A stretch of DNA of 64,000 bases from Porphyromonadaceae bacterium (GTDB lineage Bacteria > Bacteroidota > Bacteroidia > Bacteroidales > Dysgonomonadaceae). Below, piece by piece: positions 63,751 to 64,000 of the stretch. The DNA lies in contig JAJFTO010000012.1 of NCBI GenBank assembly GCA_021372865.1, positions 93,354 through 157,353 on the forward strand, written 5' to 3'. The stretch's first letter is position 1; each line of letters begins with the position of its first letter. The notes below the pieces were generated by a model that had not been told where the DNA came from, did not search any database, and saw only the letters and a program-made list of their open reading frames with translations. The translations under genes and the position numbers were made by a program.

Positions 63751-64000
63751 TGAACCGACCCCCAAAAGTTAGACAAAATACTTTTGGGGGTTATTTTTAT
63801 GTCTAAACACACGTTTGAAAAGAAATTATCTATTGTATTCCGGGTAAGGAACGGAACGACCATATCTCACCTATCCAGAGAATACGGTATTCATGAGGGG
63901 ATGATATTGGAATGGGTGCGCAAACATGACCGTTTTGGGGATCAAGGTCTGCAAAAGCGGCCAAATGTTCGTGCTAACGGTGAGTTTAAAGTGGCAGCAG
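63751..64000 (+). mobile_element. IS3-family insertion sequence, left end (continues outside window)
   Basis: Left terminus begins TGAACCGACCCCCAAAAGTT at 63751. Immediately inside, CCCCCAAAAGT (63759-63769) pairs with ACTTTTGGGGG (63780-63790), just before the orfA start. Both features are typical of IS3-family elements of the IS150 group. The right end is not in the window. Confidence 0.8.
63799..64000 (+). CDS. IS3-family transposase OrfA (partial, 3' end outside window)
   Basis: 67 residues visible from MSKHTFEKKLSIVFRVRNGT. The helix-turn-helix is TTISHLSREYGIHEGMILEW, as in IS3/IS150 OrfA DNA-binding domains, followed by VRKHDRFGDQGLQKR. Reading frame is still open at the window end. 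OrfB, which carries the DDE catalytic triad and is made by frameshift with OrfA, should lie outside. Confidence 0.85.
   Translation, partial: MSKHTFEKKLSIVFRVRNGTTISHLSREYGIHEGMILEWVRKHDRFGDQGLQKRPNVRANGEFKVAA

Overview
The window looks like a chromosomal segment of an anaerobic Bacteroidota, most likely a Bacteroidales of the Dysgonomonadaceae/Porphyromonadaceae type (Proteiniphilum- or Petrimonas-like; the genus is an inference). The grounds are: lipoproteins and a fimbrillin-family protein, paired GH78 rhamnosidases and a GH33 sialidase, a hybrid kinase/regulator fused to an AraC domain, the Bacteroidetes V-type ATPase operon with a DUF2764 gene, an HU-related protein, and promoters of the TTTG-N19/20-TAnnTTTG type instead of E. 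coli -35/-10 boxes.

Layout. 1-4733: two tandem alpha-L-rhamnosidases, the first cut by the window edge. 4734-7178: a coding-like minus-strand remnant, a fimbrillin-family lipoprotein and a secreted GDSL esterase. 7361-12868: an RND efflux operon (adaptor, pump, outer-membrane channel). 13093-20664: V-type ATPase operon E, DUF2764, A, B, D, I, K; the K subunit carries residues that bind Na+ in Enterococcus NtpK. 20642-28566: CDF metal transporter, ffh, folD and a short-chain dehydrogenase on the plus strand, then a flippase-like membrane protein, gcvT and pepT on the minus strand. 28700-28795: a small SRP RNA gene. 28900-36146, all minus strand: DoxX, an ExbB/unknown membrane protein/ExbD/ExbD cluster, tRNA-Ser(GGA), tatD, an unknown protein, polyprenyl synthase, tonB and hpt. 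36227-38753: sialidase and a tRNA methyltransferase. 38857-46363: lon, an ECF sigma factor, htpG, coaA, greA and a HIT protein. 46373-49978: a thioredoxin-fold lipoprotein without cysteines and a hybrid kinase/regulator. 50494-55524: HU-related protein, an unknown protein, a large collagen-like lipoprotein and an OmpA protein. 55847-58021: pnp. 58218-63641: an aromatic amino-acid fermentation cassette (iorA, iorB, aryl-CoA ligase, ACT protein, aminotransferase). 63751 onward: the left end of an IS3-family element.

How the genes fit together. The aminotransferase, IorAB and the aryl-CoA ligase form a route from aromatic amino acids through arylpyruvates to arylacetyl-CoA, producing reduced ferredoxin. 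The V-ATPase, probably Na+-coupled, would work on the ion gradient of such a peptide-fermenting anaerobe. ExbB/ExbD/TonB energise outer-membrane uptake, and the rhamnosidases, esterase and sialidase trim plant or host glycans.

The most unusual signal is a family of degenerate 7-bp-period repeats built on GCTGA. They fill five intergenic spacers (upstream of folD, gcvT, iorB, the ACT gene and the aminotransferase). In each, GCTGA lies on the coding strand of the downstream gene, and one copy supplies the last codons and stop of iorA. Other points worth checking are a greA leader with a terminator-like hairpin, structured leader hairpins before ffh, a 20-bp near-palindrome at the sialidase promoter, a 15-bp direct repeat spaced 22 bp apart upstream of the HU-like gene, and an 11-G tract inside tonB.
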